This document shows, piece by piece, positions 27,625 to 36,384 of a stretch of DNA of 64,000 bases (position 1 is its first letter; the number at the start of each line of letters is the position of its first letter). Position numbers and translations under genes: made by a program. The notes below the pieces were generated by a model. It had not been told where the DNA came from. It saw nothing but the letters and a program-made list of their open reading frames with translations, and did not search any database. The stretch is from NCBI GenBank assembly GCA_001404055.1, contig CXTY01000005.1:310001-374000 (forward strand). Reading direction: 5' to 3'. The DNA is from Roseibium album. Lineage in GTDB: Bacteria; Pseudomonadota; Alphaproteobacteria; Rhizobiales; Stappiaceae.

Positions 27625-27779
27625 TTCTTACTCCGATGAAATGCGGAAATTCCCTCACAACCAATATGGAGCTCAATGATGACGAATTGCACATCGTGGC
27701 CTTCACTATTGGGCCTTGTTGCAATTTTTGGTGCCCGTGTTGCCTGAGTGCAACGCGTCTCAGGTCCAGGCGATTAAAG

Positions 27780-28247
27780 CTAGCGTTTTGTTTTGAAAAA
27801 CGATTTCAGCAAATTGCCAGCCGGAATCTCTCCGATGCCTGAATAGACCTCAGGCGCGTGATGGCAGATCGGATTGCAGAAGAAACGCGTGCCATGATCA
27901 ACAGCCCCGCCTTTTTCATCGGCCGCTCCATAGTAGAGCCGACGAAGTCTGGCAAACGAGATGGCACCGGTGCACATCTGGCACGGTTCCAACGTGACAT
28001 AGAGATCGCATCCCGTAAGACGTTGCGAATCGAGTTTTTCGCAGGCCGCTCGGATCACCAGCACCTCTGCATGAGCCGTCGGGTCGTTCAACTCCAGTGT
28101 CCTGTTGCCGTCCTGCGCCAAGACTTCTCCATCTTTCACAAGTACAGCACCAACCGGCACTTCGCCTCTTGAAGCAGCGCTCCTTGCTTCTTTCAGTGCA
28201 AGCTCCATGAAGGACATCTGGTTTTGCGCAGTTTTCAGCGTAGTCAT
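27780..28247 (-). CDS. tadA: tRNA-specific adenosine deaminase
   Basis: The 155-residue protein has the zinc deaminase motifs HAE (59-61, with the proton-shuttling Glu61) and PCQMC (88-92), and the GAAD...GGAVDHGTRFF stretch typical of TadA. It converts A34 to inosine in the anticodon of tRNA-Arg(ACG). An ATG at 28217 is an alternative start. It is divergent from the pseudouridine synthase gene. Confidence 0.95.
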   Translation of the reverse strand: MTTLKTAQNQMSFMELALKEARSAASRGEVPVGAVLVKDGEVLAQDGNRTLELNDPTAHAEVLVIRAACEKLDSQRLTGCDLYVTLEPCQMCTGAISFARLRRLYYGAADEKGGAVDHGTRFFCNPICHHAPEVYSGIGEIPAGNLLKSFFKTKR

Positions 28248-28439
28248 TCGCTCTCAACTCGGAATATCGGCCTGGCTCATCAACTCCTATTCTGTGTAGT
28301 TGGAATTCAATTTGCAGTCAGCCCCCCGGGTGATTTTTGCCTCCGAATGTGGAGCTATGCATGTCAAAAAGGGCTGCAATGCTGAAAATGGTGAAAACAA
28401 GCGATTTCCGAAACGTCTCCGCTCTGCTATGACGCGCGC

Positions 28440-29783
28440 ATGACGACAAGAAAATCACCTCCTCAGCGTCCGGGTCAATCCAAGAGCCGAGGCCGCGACA
28501 AGCGACCATTTGAAAAACGTGGTCCCAAACCGCATGGCGCAAAGAAAGCCGGACCGGCACCTGCGCCTCGGCAGGTCTCCGACGACGCGACGGATCGCGG
28601 CGAACGTATCGCCAAGGTCATGGCGCGCGCTGGGCTTTGCTCCCGCCGCGAAGCAGAAACCTGGATTGAGGCCGGCCGCGTTCAACTGAACGGCAAGTTG
28701 CTGGAAACCCCGGCAATTACGGTCACGGCGAATGATAAGGTGCTGGTGGACGGCAAGCCGCTACCGACCCGCGAGCGCACGCGCTTGTGGCTTTATCACA
28801 AGCCGCGCGGGCTGGTGACCACCAACAAGGATCCGGAGGGCCGGCCAACTGTTTTCGAACGGCTGCCCAAGGAACTGCCGCGTGTTTTGACTGTTGGTCG
28901 CCTTGATATCAACACACAAGGCCTGCTGCTGCTCACCAATGATGGTGGTCTGGCAAGGGTTCTTGAGCTTCCGTCGACCGGATGGTTACGCCGATACCGG
29001 GTACGCGCTTACGGCAAGATTACGCAAGCCGATCTGGATGGATTGAGCGACGGTGTTGCAATTGATGGCGTTCTTTATGGGGCTATCGAGGCGACCCTGG
29101 ACAAGGAACAGGGCGACAATGTCTGGATGACGGTTGGTCTTCGTGAAGGCAAAAACCGGGAAGTCAAACGTGTCCTGGAACATCTGGGACTTTCCGTGAA
29201 TCGGTTGATCCGTATCTCCTACGGCCCGTTTCAATTGATGGATTTGCCTGAACGCGACGTTCGCGAAATTCGTGGACGTGTGCTGCGCGACCAGCTGGGT
29301 GATGCTCTGGCGGAGGAAGCGGGCGCAGATTTCGATGCGCCGATTTTCCATCAGGCAATGCCGGAAGAAGAAAAGAAATCTTCAGGCACAAAGCGACCAG
29401 GTGCGCGTGGTGGAGACAAAAAGCCAGGCGAACGCCGCGAGGGCAGCCAGGGAAAATGGCTCACCGCGCGCGAAGGCAAGAGCGAGACCGACCGGAAAAA
29501 AACGGCCAAGTCCGAGCGCTCTGATCGGAAGCAGGGGAAGCGTGGTAACACTGGACCCAGGCAGGAAAAAGTGTCTCCTCGCTCGCGTTTCCGCATGACC
29601 TCTGAGCCAAAGCCGCGCAAGGAATATGCTGAAGAACGCCCGAGCGCTCGTCCACGCAAGATCTGGGCAGACGACGGGATTGTGGAAGACAAGCAGCAGC
29701 AAAGCCGTGAGGACGCGAAAAAGCGTGAGCGTAGCGGGCCGTCCAAAGGTCCTCGCCGTCCGCGGGGTGGAGACCGTTCGTGA
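28440..29783 (+). CDS. RluB/RsuA-family rRNA pseudouridine synthase with basic extensions
   Basis: The core has an S4 RNA-binding domain (about 53-100, IAKVMARAGLCSRREAETWI) and the RsuA/RluB catalytic domain with D156 in GRLDINTQGLLLLTNDG, so it should isomerise a uridine in ribosomal RNA (RluB-type, 23S U2605, is the best guess). At 447 residues it is much longer than the roughly 250-290 of the core: residues 1-52 and about 300-447 are Lys/Arg/Glu/Pro-rich and low in complexity. The stop shares GTGA with the start of rsmD, so the two are coupled. Confidence 0.93.
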   Translation: MTTRKSPPQRPGQSKSRGRDKRPFEKRGPKPHGAKKAGPAPAPRQVSDDATDRGERIAKVMARAGLCSRREAETWIEAGRVQLNGKLLETPAITVTANDKVLVDGKPLPTRERTRLWLYHKPRGLVTTNKDPEGRPTVFERLPKELPRVLTVGRLDINTQGLLLLTNDGGLARVLELPSTGWLRRYRVRAYGKITQADLDGLSDGVAIDGVLYGAIEATLDKEQGDNVWMTVGLREGKNREVKRVLEHLGLSVNRLIRISYGPFQLMDLPERDVREIRGRVLRDQLGDALAEEAGADFDAPIFHQAMPEEEKKSSGTKRPGARGGDKKPGERREGSQGKWLTAREGKSETDRKKTAKSERSDRKQGKRGNTGPRQEKVSPRSRFRMTSEPKPRKEYAEERPSARPRKIWADDGIVEDKQQQSREDAKKRERSGPSKGPRRPRGGDRS

Positions 29784-30358
29784 GGATTGTTGCCGGTCGT
29801 TTCAAGGGCGCGGCACTCGCAGCTCCGAAAAGCCAGGGAACACGTCCGACAAGCGACAGGCTGCGTGAAACGATATTCAACATTCTGTCGCATGGTCTTG
29901 ACGTTGATCTCGACGGGGTCAGGGTATTGGATCTATTCGCTGGAACCGGCGCGCTTGGCTTTGAGGCCATCAGCCGTGGCGCGCGCCACTGTACCTTCAT
30001 AGAGGAAGCCGCAGAGGCGAGGGGTGTCATCCGCCGAAATATGGAGACGCTCGGTTTGAACGGGGCAGCGAAGATCCTTCGTAGAGACGCCGCCCGCCTG
30101 GGCATGCCAGGCACGATCGAGCCGTTCGATCTTCTATTTGCCGACCCCCCCTATGACAAAGGATTGGGTGAAAAGGCGCTGGTGTCTGCCGCAGCTGGCG
30201 GCTGGCTGAAACCTGGTGCGATCTGTATTCTGGAAGAACGTGCCTCTGCGGATACAGATATTCCCGATGAATTCACCGAAGTTGACAGACGCGCTGTCGG
30301 TGACAGTCAGGTGGTTTTTCTGAGCTTCGGTTCAGATGCTGCGCTTGACGATCAATAA
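29780..30358 (+). CDS. rsmD: 16S rRNA (guanine966-N2)-methyltransferase
   Basis: The 192-residue Rossmann-fold methyltransferase opens with MRIVAGRFKG, has the SAM motif VLDLFAGTGALGFEAISRGA and the catalytic DPPY (122-125). It methylates G966 of 16S rRNA in the small subunit. The GTG start at 29780 overlaps the upstream TGA by GTGA; pairing with an rRNA pseudouridine synthase is the usual arrangement in this order. It converges with the gene at 30364, leaving only 5 bases between the stops. Confidence 0.96.
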   Translation: MRIVAGRFKGAALAAPKSQGTRPTSDRLRETIFNILSHGLDVDLDGVRVLDLFAGTGALGFEAISRGARHCTFIEEAAEARGVIRRNMETLGLNGAAKILRRDAARLGMPGTIEPFDLLFADPPYDKGLGEKALVSAAAGGWLKPGAICILEERASADTDIPDEFTEVDRRAVGDSQVVFLSFGSDAALDDQ

Positions 30359-30363
30359 ACCGC

Positions 30364-31224
30364 TCATGCGCCACCAGGCCTCATGATATAGGCGGTTTTC
30401 TTTGTCGGCAGACTTGAACGACTCACCACCAATTTTGGGGAACTCGCCTGCACGATGTCGTAACCGGCTTCCTTCACGCGCTCAATGAACGACGGCAAGG
30501 CGCCCGCGAAGTGAAAGTGCATCGGAATGACCATCGCCGGGCCGATACTGTCCAGAACGTCCATCAGACTGTCGAGGCGCAAGGTTGACGAGTTGTCTAT
30601 TGCGGCAAAAACGATGTCGATCTGCCCAAGCCGTTTCAGGTCTTCATCGACGAGACGGTGGTGCAAGTGGCCAAGATGCGCAATGCAGAGGTCAGCAACT
30701 TCAAATATGAAAATCGAGTTGCCAAGACGGCGGGTTTCTCCGTCCCATCCGCGAATATTTGTCTGAATGTTGCGAATTCGAACGTCATCGACGGTTATGT
30801 CGTGATCTATCGGTCCGCCTTCCGGGTTCCAGCCAAAGAGTAGATGTTCGATGCTTGGGTCCGGGGTCACCGAATAGTGCGTGCTGTGGGCGCCATTCAT
30901 GGTTGCTACGGTAGGGGGCAGGAACGGCCGGACGCTGTCATTGTAATCCGTTGCAATCCTGACGCCCTTTGCTGTTTCCAGCTCAAAGGTTGAATGGCCG
31001 ATGTAACGGATCTGAACCTCATCGGTTTGTAAGGCGACTTTCCACACCCGCATCTCGCCAGGTCCAGGAGGCAGTAACGGGGCATTTGCGACGAATTGAC
31101 AAACCGCGAAAGCGGGCTGGACAAAAGACAGACCCAACAACAGGCACAAGAGTGATCCAACCGAAAGTGCGCTACGCAACAAACGGACAGGAAAATGCAG
31201 GAAGGCAGAAATGCCCGTACCCAT
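30364..31224 (-). CDS. Exported metallo-beta-lactamase-fold protein (UlaG-like)
   Basis: The ATG at 31224 (GGAAAAGC upstream) opens a 286-residue protein with a long signal peptide or anchor (LLRSALSVGSLLCLLLGLSF...PAFA). The rest has beta-lactamase-fold landmarks: IGHSTFEL, ATDYND, HLGHLHHRL and VIPMHFHF, similar to UlaG-type hydrolases. The HxHxDH motif appears as HSTHYS, lacking the Asp-His pair, so metal binding may be altered. The likely location is the periplasm. The substrate is not known. Confidence 0.8.
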   Translation of the reverse strand: MGTGISAFLHFPVRLLRSALSVGSLLCLLLGLSFVQPAFAVCQFVANAPLLPPGPGEMRVWKVALQTDEVQIRYIGHSTFELETAKGVRIATDYNDSVRPFLPPTVATMNGAHSTHYSVTPDPSIEHLLFGWNPEGGPIDHDITVDDVRIRNIQTNIRGWDGETRRLGNSIFIFEVADLCIAHLGHLHHRLVDEDLKRLGQIDIVFAAIDNSSTLRLDSLMDVLDSIGPAMVIPMHFHFAGALPSFIERVKEAGYDIVQASSPKLVVSRSSLPTKKTAYIMRPGGA

Positions 31225-31401
31225 GGTTTGCTTTTCCAGGTTCAGCAAGTTCCATTAAGTTTAGAGGGCAGAACGCATAGGGCAAGTCTCAAGTTGCGCC
31301 AGAGCGCCTGAAAAATTGATTTGCCGCTGATTCTCGACTTTTCGTCGCGCTTGGATTCGGAAGCCAGATCGTATCTTTTCGATATTAATCCGAACCCAAG
31401 G

Positions 31402-31450
31402 TAAAAGAAAAGGCAACCGGCATCAGCAGCCTATCTGCTTGGCGGTTGCC
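31402..31450 (-). terminator. Terminator of the small gene at 31497-31838
   Basis: GGCAACCG (31412-31419) pairs with CGGTTGCC (31443-31450), and an inner AGCAG/CTGCT stem lies in the loop. On the minus strand the stem is followed by TTTTCTTTTACC. It comes about 47 bases after the stop of the minus-strand gene. Confidence 0.85.
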
Positions 31451-31496
31451 CGAAGGTGGGGGCGGGAGGGAGGAAAAACCAGCCCCGAAGGAAAAA

Positions 31497-31838
31497 TTAA
31501 ACCACGTAAAGACTGACTGGCGCCTTGCCCCCTCTGGGGCGATGGTTCGCGTCGTTGTCAGCAAGTTTGTTCGTGGAATTCGCTTGTAAATGAATGAGTT
31601 CGCCAGCGTGACCAGCTTCCATCACCAGATTCTGGCGGGTGCAAAGTGACGCCAGGGAGAGCCCAAGTCGGCGTAAATGCGAACGCCGGTAGCAATAAAC
31701 GGCAAGAGCTGCGCGCTGTTCTTCGGAGAGTTGGCCGCTCACATCCGTCACGGCGTTCAAGGTTGCGTCCAGCAATCGCTTTAACAAATCGTCCGAAACC
31801 GGACAATTTTCCATGTCTGTAGATCCAGTTGGTCTCAT
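31497..31838 (-). CDS. Small protein of unknown function
   Basis: I do not recognise this 113-residue protein. It has a clear ribosome-binding site (AGGAG, 8-base spacing) before the ATG at 31838, an A+T-rich upstream region suitable for a promoter, and its own strong terminator, which together argue for a real monocistronic gene. The chain has a helical middle (DDLLKRLLDATLNAV, SEEQRAALAVYCYRRSHLRRLG) and a polar Asn/Arg-rich C-terminus; no signal peptide or membrane segment. It could be a small regulator, but nothing in the sequence proves this. Confidence 0.7.
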   Translation of the reverse strand: MRPTGSTDMENCPVSDDLLKRLLDATLNAVTDVSGQLSEEQRAALAVYCYRRSHLRRLGLSLASLCTRQNLVMEAGHAGELIHLQANSTNKLADNDANHRPRGGKAPVSLYVV

Positions 31839-31942
31839 TGACCTGCTCCTAATAAATTAAACAAAGTATTTCTGGATTTGATTAATGGTCTATTAAAAGT
31901 CGAATTGCTGGCAATAAAAAGGATTTATCTGGTCAATTGTGC

Positions 31943-32809
31943 TCATGTTGCGACTAAGTAACTTGCATTGGTTCTTTTTGCCAATTTCTCTAGGTTATCC
32001 TTGGTAACTTTACGCAGAGATTCTGCTTTTTCCAGAATTTGCTGTGCCTTCAGGAAGTCCAGAACCCGTATCGAGTCATTTGGTGGACGAATGAGAATAT
32101 CTGGTTGATCGACCTTGAGTTTTTGATTTGTGATTGTTTGCATAAGGATCTGCGAGGAACCAAAAAGCGTATCCAGCATGTTGATATCTTCCCCGCTTTT
32201 TCGAGGCACCGGCGCTCCAACGACGTCGACGGCTATCACAATGTCGCAGTTGGCACGCAAGCCATCAAATGGCAATGGGTTTACAACACCGCCATCGATG
32301 AGATGGCGGTCACCGTGTTTTACCGGTTTGAAGATTGCCGGAATCGCAATGGATGCGGCAACCGCCTTTAGAAGCGGACCGGATTCGAAATCCACTTCCT
32401 GACAACCGTAAAAATCAGTTGCGAGCAGACGCAAGGGTATTTCCAGATCCTCAAAGCGTTCGGGAAGGTGTTTGGCAATGAAAACGTCCAGAACCCGCTC
32501 AGGGTCAAATTGAACCGGACCAGAGCGGAACACGTCCGCAAATCTTTTTGGTCTTAATTGCCACAAACGGGAAAGAACGCTGTTCCGGTCTGAAAATATT
32601 TCCAGCACAATCTGCCGAATCTCCTGTCCGCTGAGACCGCTGGCATAGGCCGCTCCAAAAATGGCCCCAATAGAGGTGCCGGCGATCTGAACCGGCTTGA
32701 GCCCCAGGTCGTCCAGCGCCTCAAGAACTGGAATATGGGCAAGACCTCGTGCGCCGCCTCCACCTAGAGCAAGACCAATACGCGGGCGACCGAAATCGTC
32801 AGGCATCAT
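31943..32809 (-). CDS. Patatin-like phospholipase (RssA/NTE family)
   Basis: The 288-residue protein has the glycine-rich oxyanion region ALGGGGARGLAHIPVL, the nucleophile elbow GTSIG and the catalytic Asp in IDGGVVNPLP, the Ser-Asp dyad of patatin-like lipases. It should hydrolyse acyl esters of phospholipids or lysophospholipids in the cytoplasm or at the inner membrane. An ATG at 32806 is an alternative start. It follows the GGDEF-EAL gene on the same strand but 123 bases away. Confidence 0.93.
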   Translation of the reverse strand: MMPDDFGRPRIGLALGGGGARGLAHIPVLEALDDLGLKPVQIAGTSIGAIFGAAYASGLSGQEIRQIVLEIFSDRNSVLSRLWQLRPKRFADVFRSGPVQFDPERVLDVFIAKHLPERFEDLEIPLRLLATDFYGCQEVDFESGPLLKAVAASIAIPAIFKPVKHGDRHLIDGGVVNPLPFDGLRANCDIVIAVDVVGAPVPRKSGEDINMLDTLFGSSQILMQTITNQKLKVDQPDILIRPPNDSIRVLDFLKAQQILEKAESLRKVTKDNLEKLAKRTNASYLVAT

Positions 32810-32932
32810 TTAAGTTCCCGTTCAATCCATGACACTGGAAAGATGTGGGGTGGCAAACGCACATTGCCAACAACATGAGCGGGAAGCAGAAAATTGAGAC
32901 TGGGGAGGTCGCTTTGGCGAGCTTAGACGCGT

Positions 32933-35900
32933 TCAGACCATGAAGTAGAGGTCATCTGCAGATTCAGACATCCAATCCGTAACCTGGTCAAAAGGCATCG
33001 GTCGGGCGATCAGGTAACCCTGGATGGAAAAATCGCCCATCATTCTGAGGCGGTCATATTGCGCCTCTGTTTCCACGCCTTCGCACACGATACCGATATC
33101 AAGCGACCGGGCCAGATGAATAAGCTGGTTGACCACGGCTTCTTTCCTGGGATCTTCAAGCATCTGATTGGTAAAGGATCGATCGATTTTCAGCCCATTG
33201 ATTGGCAAGTCAGCGACATGGGTCAGCGAAGCATAGCCTGTCCCAAAGTCATCCAGTTCAATGTGGATGCCGAGATTGTAAAGTTCTTCCAGGGCGCCCA
33301 GATGGTCGGTTCGATCATCGTCCAGGAAAACAGATTCCAAGACCTCGGCGGTGATGCGGTCAGGCCTGATACTGAATTTTTCCATCGCGGTTTTGAAGTG
33401 TTCGACCAAAAGACCAGACGCCAGATGCGAGGAAGAGACATTTACAGAGACCCGACCGAATTCAAGACCTTCGTCAAGCCAGGCTCTGGCCGCAGCCAGG
33501 GCTTTGTCGATAACAATTTTGCCAAACAGGGGAGCCAGACTGGTTTTTTCCACGACCGGAAGGAAATCCCCCGGCGAAATAACACCTTGCTCAGGGTGGC
33601 TCCAGCGCACGAGTGCTTCAACACCGGTTACCGTTTGAGATCTGAGGTTTACCTGCGGTTGGAATACAAGAAAGAACTCGTCGTTTTTGATAGCGTCATG
33701 TAGTTCAAGCTCAATCTTGGCTTCCGTTTCGCTATCGGCTTTCATCGCCGGCTTGAAGAAGGTGTAGCGATCTTTGCCACCTTCTTTCGATTGGTAGAGC
33801 GCAAGATCGGCGTTGACCAGCAGGGTTTCGAAATCTTCAGCGTCTTCAGGACAGAGCGAGAGCCCCATGCTGACCGTGGGCCAGAAGCGACTGCCGTTGA
33901 ACTCCATCGGCTCGCGCATGATACGGCGTGCACGCTCGCACAATTCGTTCGGGTCAGAAGCGCTGCTGTTCGCAAGTATCACAAATTCATCGCCGCCCCA
34001 GCGATAAGGTGTTCCAAGGCCACGGCAGACTTCGCGAAGTCGCCGCCCGGTCTCTTCAAGGCAGTGGTCTCCTGCCAGGTGACCGAGCGTGTCGTTGACC
34101 CGCTTGAAATTGTCCATGTCGACGTGAACAAGAAAATCCGGTTTTTCAGGCTTTGCAAAGCACACTTTTGCGTCGCGCTGACAGCCGGCACGATTTGAAA
34201 GTTTAGTCAGCGGGTCAAAATAAGCGAGTCGCTCAGCGCGCACTTTTGCCTCACGTGTCTCGTTTTCACGTTGCACGCGCTCTGAAACGTCATTGGCAAT
34301 GGCAACAAAAAGTTCCCGCTCGTGATCGTGGAGCAATTGAACGCGCAAATCGACGGGATATTCACTACCATCCTTACGCTTGTGAAGGCTTTCAACTGAA
34401 AGGCTGTCCCGCATGCCTTTCAGCAGCGGCGTCACATGGCGTTGTACTTTTTGTTCGTCGTAAACCGGGTTGATATGCCAGATTCGGTGAGACTTCAGCT
34501 CTTCAAGACTGTATCCGAGATTTTCAAGAGCACAGGCGTTCGCATATTCGATGCGGAATGTTTCTGCATCCAGAATGTAAATCTCGTTGAGCGAGGATTC
34601 CAGGATGTTTGCCAACAGGTGGTTCTGGCGTTCTGCTTTGTAACGGTCCGAAATATCGTGAACGATTCCGATGATTTTGGCGGCATTGCCGTCTGGCCCA
34701 GCCAGAACATAGCCTCGAATATCAAGGTGCCGGATGGTTTCATCTTCCAGCACGAGCGTGTGCTCAAACTCGAAATTGCCACAGCCGGCTATCGCCGCTT
34801 CAACGACGGTTTTGCTCTCGGTCAGTTCATGCTCAGGGATGCGTGAAAAGATCTGCTGCTGCATTTGCGAACCGGAAAGCTCCGGTGAAACACTCATGAT
34901 CCGATGGAATTCTTCAGACCCTTGCACCTGACCGGTAATCAGGTCTGTTTCCCAGCTTCCAACACTCGCTATCCGTTGCGCTTCCAGAAGCTGAATAGCG
35001 CTGCGTTCCAGTTTTTGAGTGTTTTCAAGAACTTCACCTTCCAGGCGGTCTCGCGTCGACTGAACGGAGGATTGCAGCCGTGCCAGAATTCGCCGGATGA
35101 CAGTCCAGGACAGGAACGCCAGGCCGAAGCCTGCAAGAATGGAGATGAGTGTCCGTTCGGCGAAGGCCCAAACGTTTCCCGTAATATCCTTCACCAGAGC
35201 AAGTTTGATCGAATGTTCATTGTTCAAAATGTTGATTGGCAAATCCCGGATCAGGAAAACCTTGCCATCTTGCATCAGGAACTGGTTGAGGCCGCCCGGA
35301 CCTCGGCTGGTCGCGCTAACGCCTGCAATATCAAAACCGGCAGGCGCGGTATTGCCAAGGAGTTCATAGCGAATTGGGCTCGCTCGATCACGTTTGGAAC
35401 CTGGTGTTTCGCAGATCTTGATGATTTTTGCGTCCACAACGGAACTCGCTACGGCGAGCGAACGCTCGATATTCAATGATAGCTTGAGGAATCCGACAAG
35501 TTGTCCGCTTGAGGTCCACGGGCGAAAGACACTCGCAACAACCTGATTGCCCTTTCCGAATTCAATTCCATTCGTCGCCCTGGATAGATTGTTCTTCATA
35601 TCGGATTGAAAAGAGGATTCGTCAGTGTAGGAGCCATTTGGCGCCTGGGAGCGATAAATGGGTTTTTGGTCGGCTGAGTAGATCGTCAGCTCTGCGATAT
35701 CCAGTCCATCGGCTTTCTTTGCGAAAACCTGATTGGCAAGTTCCCTGACTTCAGCGCTGTTTTGTTGAACAACGGCGTTTTGCAGTTCCGCATTTGCGCT
35801 CACTGACCTGAGGGCCTGGTCGAGTGTCCGCGAGGCGAGCGCTTTTTGCTGCATCAGCAAGCTCTCGGCAGTCTGCACGATTGCGTCCTGAGGCTCGTTC

Positions 35901-36109
35901 AGGTTCCGGTATTCTGAAAGAACATTCTGCAATGTCAGGAATGTTACTGTGAGCGCCAGGAATGAAAGAAAGACAACTCGTAAGGGTGTTTCGAAATGGG
36001 AGTCGTCGGTACACCAGCGCGCCAGAAGTTTATCCAGCCAATGGTTGTTTGAACCTCGAGGTAGCTGTCCTCGTTGGTCCTCCCGTTCCTCTGTTCCCTG
36101 CTTGCCCAA
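32933..36109 (-). CDS. Membrane PAS-PAS-GGDEF-EAL cyclic-di-GMP signalling protein
   Basis: The 1058-residue sensor has membrane segments at about 43-62 and 320-340 enclosing a periplasmic sensor domain, then two PAS domains (about 385-490 and 495-615), a GGDEF domain (about 625-785, intact GGDEF at 705-709) and an EAL domain (about 805-1045, intact EAL at 831-833 and DDFGTGYASL from 953). It may both make and break cyclic di-GMP. No RxxD inhibitory site is visible just before GGDEF. The periplasmic signal is unknown. Confidence 0.95.
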   Translation of the reverse strand: MGKQGTEEREDQRGQLPRGSNNHWLDKLLARWCTDDSHFETPLRVVFLSFLALTVTFLTLQNVLSEYRNLNEPQDAIVQTAESLLMQQKALASRTLDQALRSVSANAELQNAVVQQNSAEVRELANQVFAKKADGLDIAELTIYSADQKPIYRSQAPNGSYTDESSFQSDMKNNLSRATNGIEFGKGNQVVASVFRPWTSSGQLVGFLKLSLNIERSLAVASSVVDAKIIKICETPGSKRDRASPIRYELLGNTAPAGFDIAGVSATSRGPGGLNQFLMQDGKVFLIRDLPINILNNEHSIKLALVKDITGNVWAFAERTLISILAGFGLAFLSWTVIRRILARLQSSVQSTRDRLEGEVLENTQKLERSAIQLLEAQRIASVGSWETDLITGQVQGSEEFHRIMSVSPELSGSQMQQQIFSRIPEHELTESKTVVEAAIAGCGNFEFEHTLVLEDETIRHLDIRGYVLAGPDGNAAKIIGIVHDISDRYKAERQNHLLANILESSLNEIYILDAETFRIEYANACALENLGYSLEELKSHRIWHINPVYDEQKVQRHVTPLLKGMRDSLSVESLHKRKDGSEYPVDLRVQLLHDHERELFVAIANDVSERVQRENETREAKVRAERLAYFDPLTKLSNRAGCQRDAKVCFAKPEKPDFLVHVDMDNFKRVNDTLGHLAGDHCLEETGRRLREVCRGLGTPYRWGGDEFVILANSSASDPNELCERARRIMREPMEFNGSRFWPTVSMGLSLCPEDAEDFETLLVNADLALYQSKEGGKDRYTFFKPAMKADSETEAKIELELHDAIKNDEFFLVFQPQVNLRSQTVTGVEALVRWSHPEQGVISPGDFLPVVEKTSLAPLFGKIVIDKALAAARAWLDEGLEFGRVSVNVSSSHLASGLLVEHFKTAMEKFSIRPDRITAEVLESVFLDDDRTDHLGALEELYNLGIHIELDDFGTGYASLTHVADLPINGLKIDRSFTNQMLEDPRKEAVVNQLIHLARSLDIGIVCEGVETEAQYDRLRMMGDFSIQGYLIARPMPFDQVTDWMSESADDLYFMV

Positions 36110-36384
36110 GCTTTACACCTATTGCCCCAAACGACCGCTGTCGCGCATTCCCTGGCAAGAACGCCCCTTTAGTTGGTTGACCGTTGGATATCGGCAAATA
36201 ACACAAACAATCCCTGCCAATTCTCTCAATACTCTTGAAACGTTAAATTGTATTGAACGTGTTTCTTAAAAACTATTAAGGGTAAGTCAGCGTCGGTCTT
36301 GATTGGATTGAGATTTTCTGTGTCGTGAGCAGTTAATTTGCAGTGTGAACTGACATACATTCTTTGGTTTATTTGGAAGGCGTT

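Noticed and set aside
27735..27762. CCTGAG/CTCAGG repeat downstream of tadA
   Set aside because: Only a 6-bp stem without a U-run; too weak to call a terminator.
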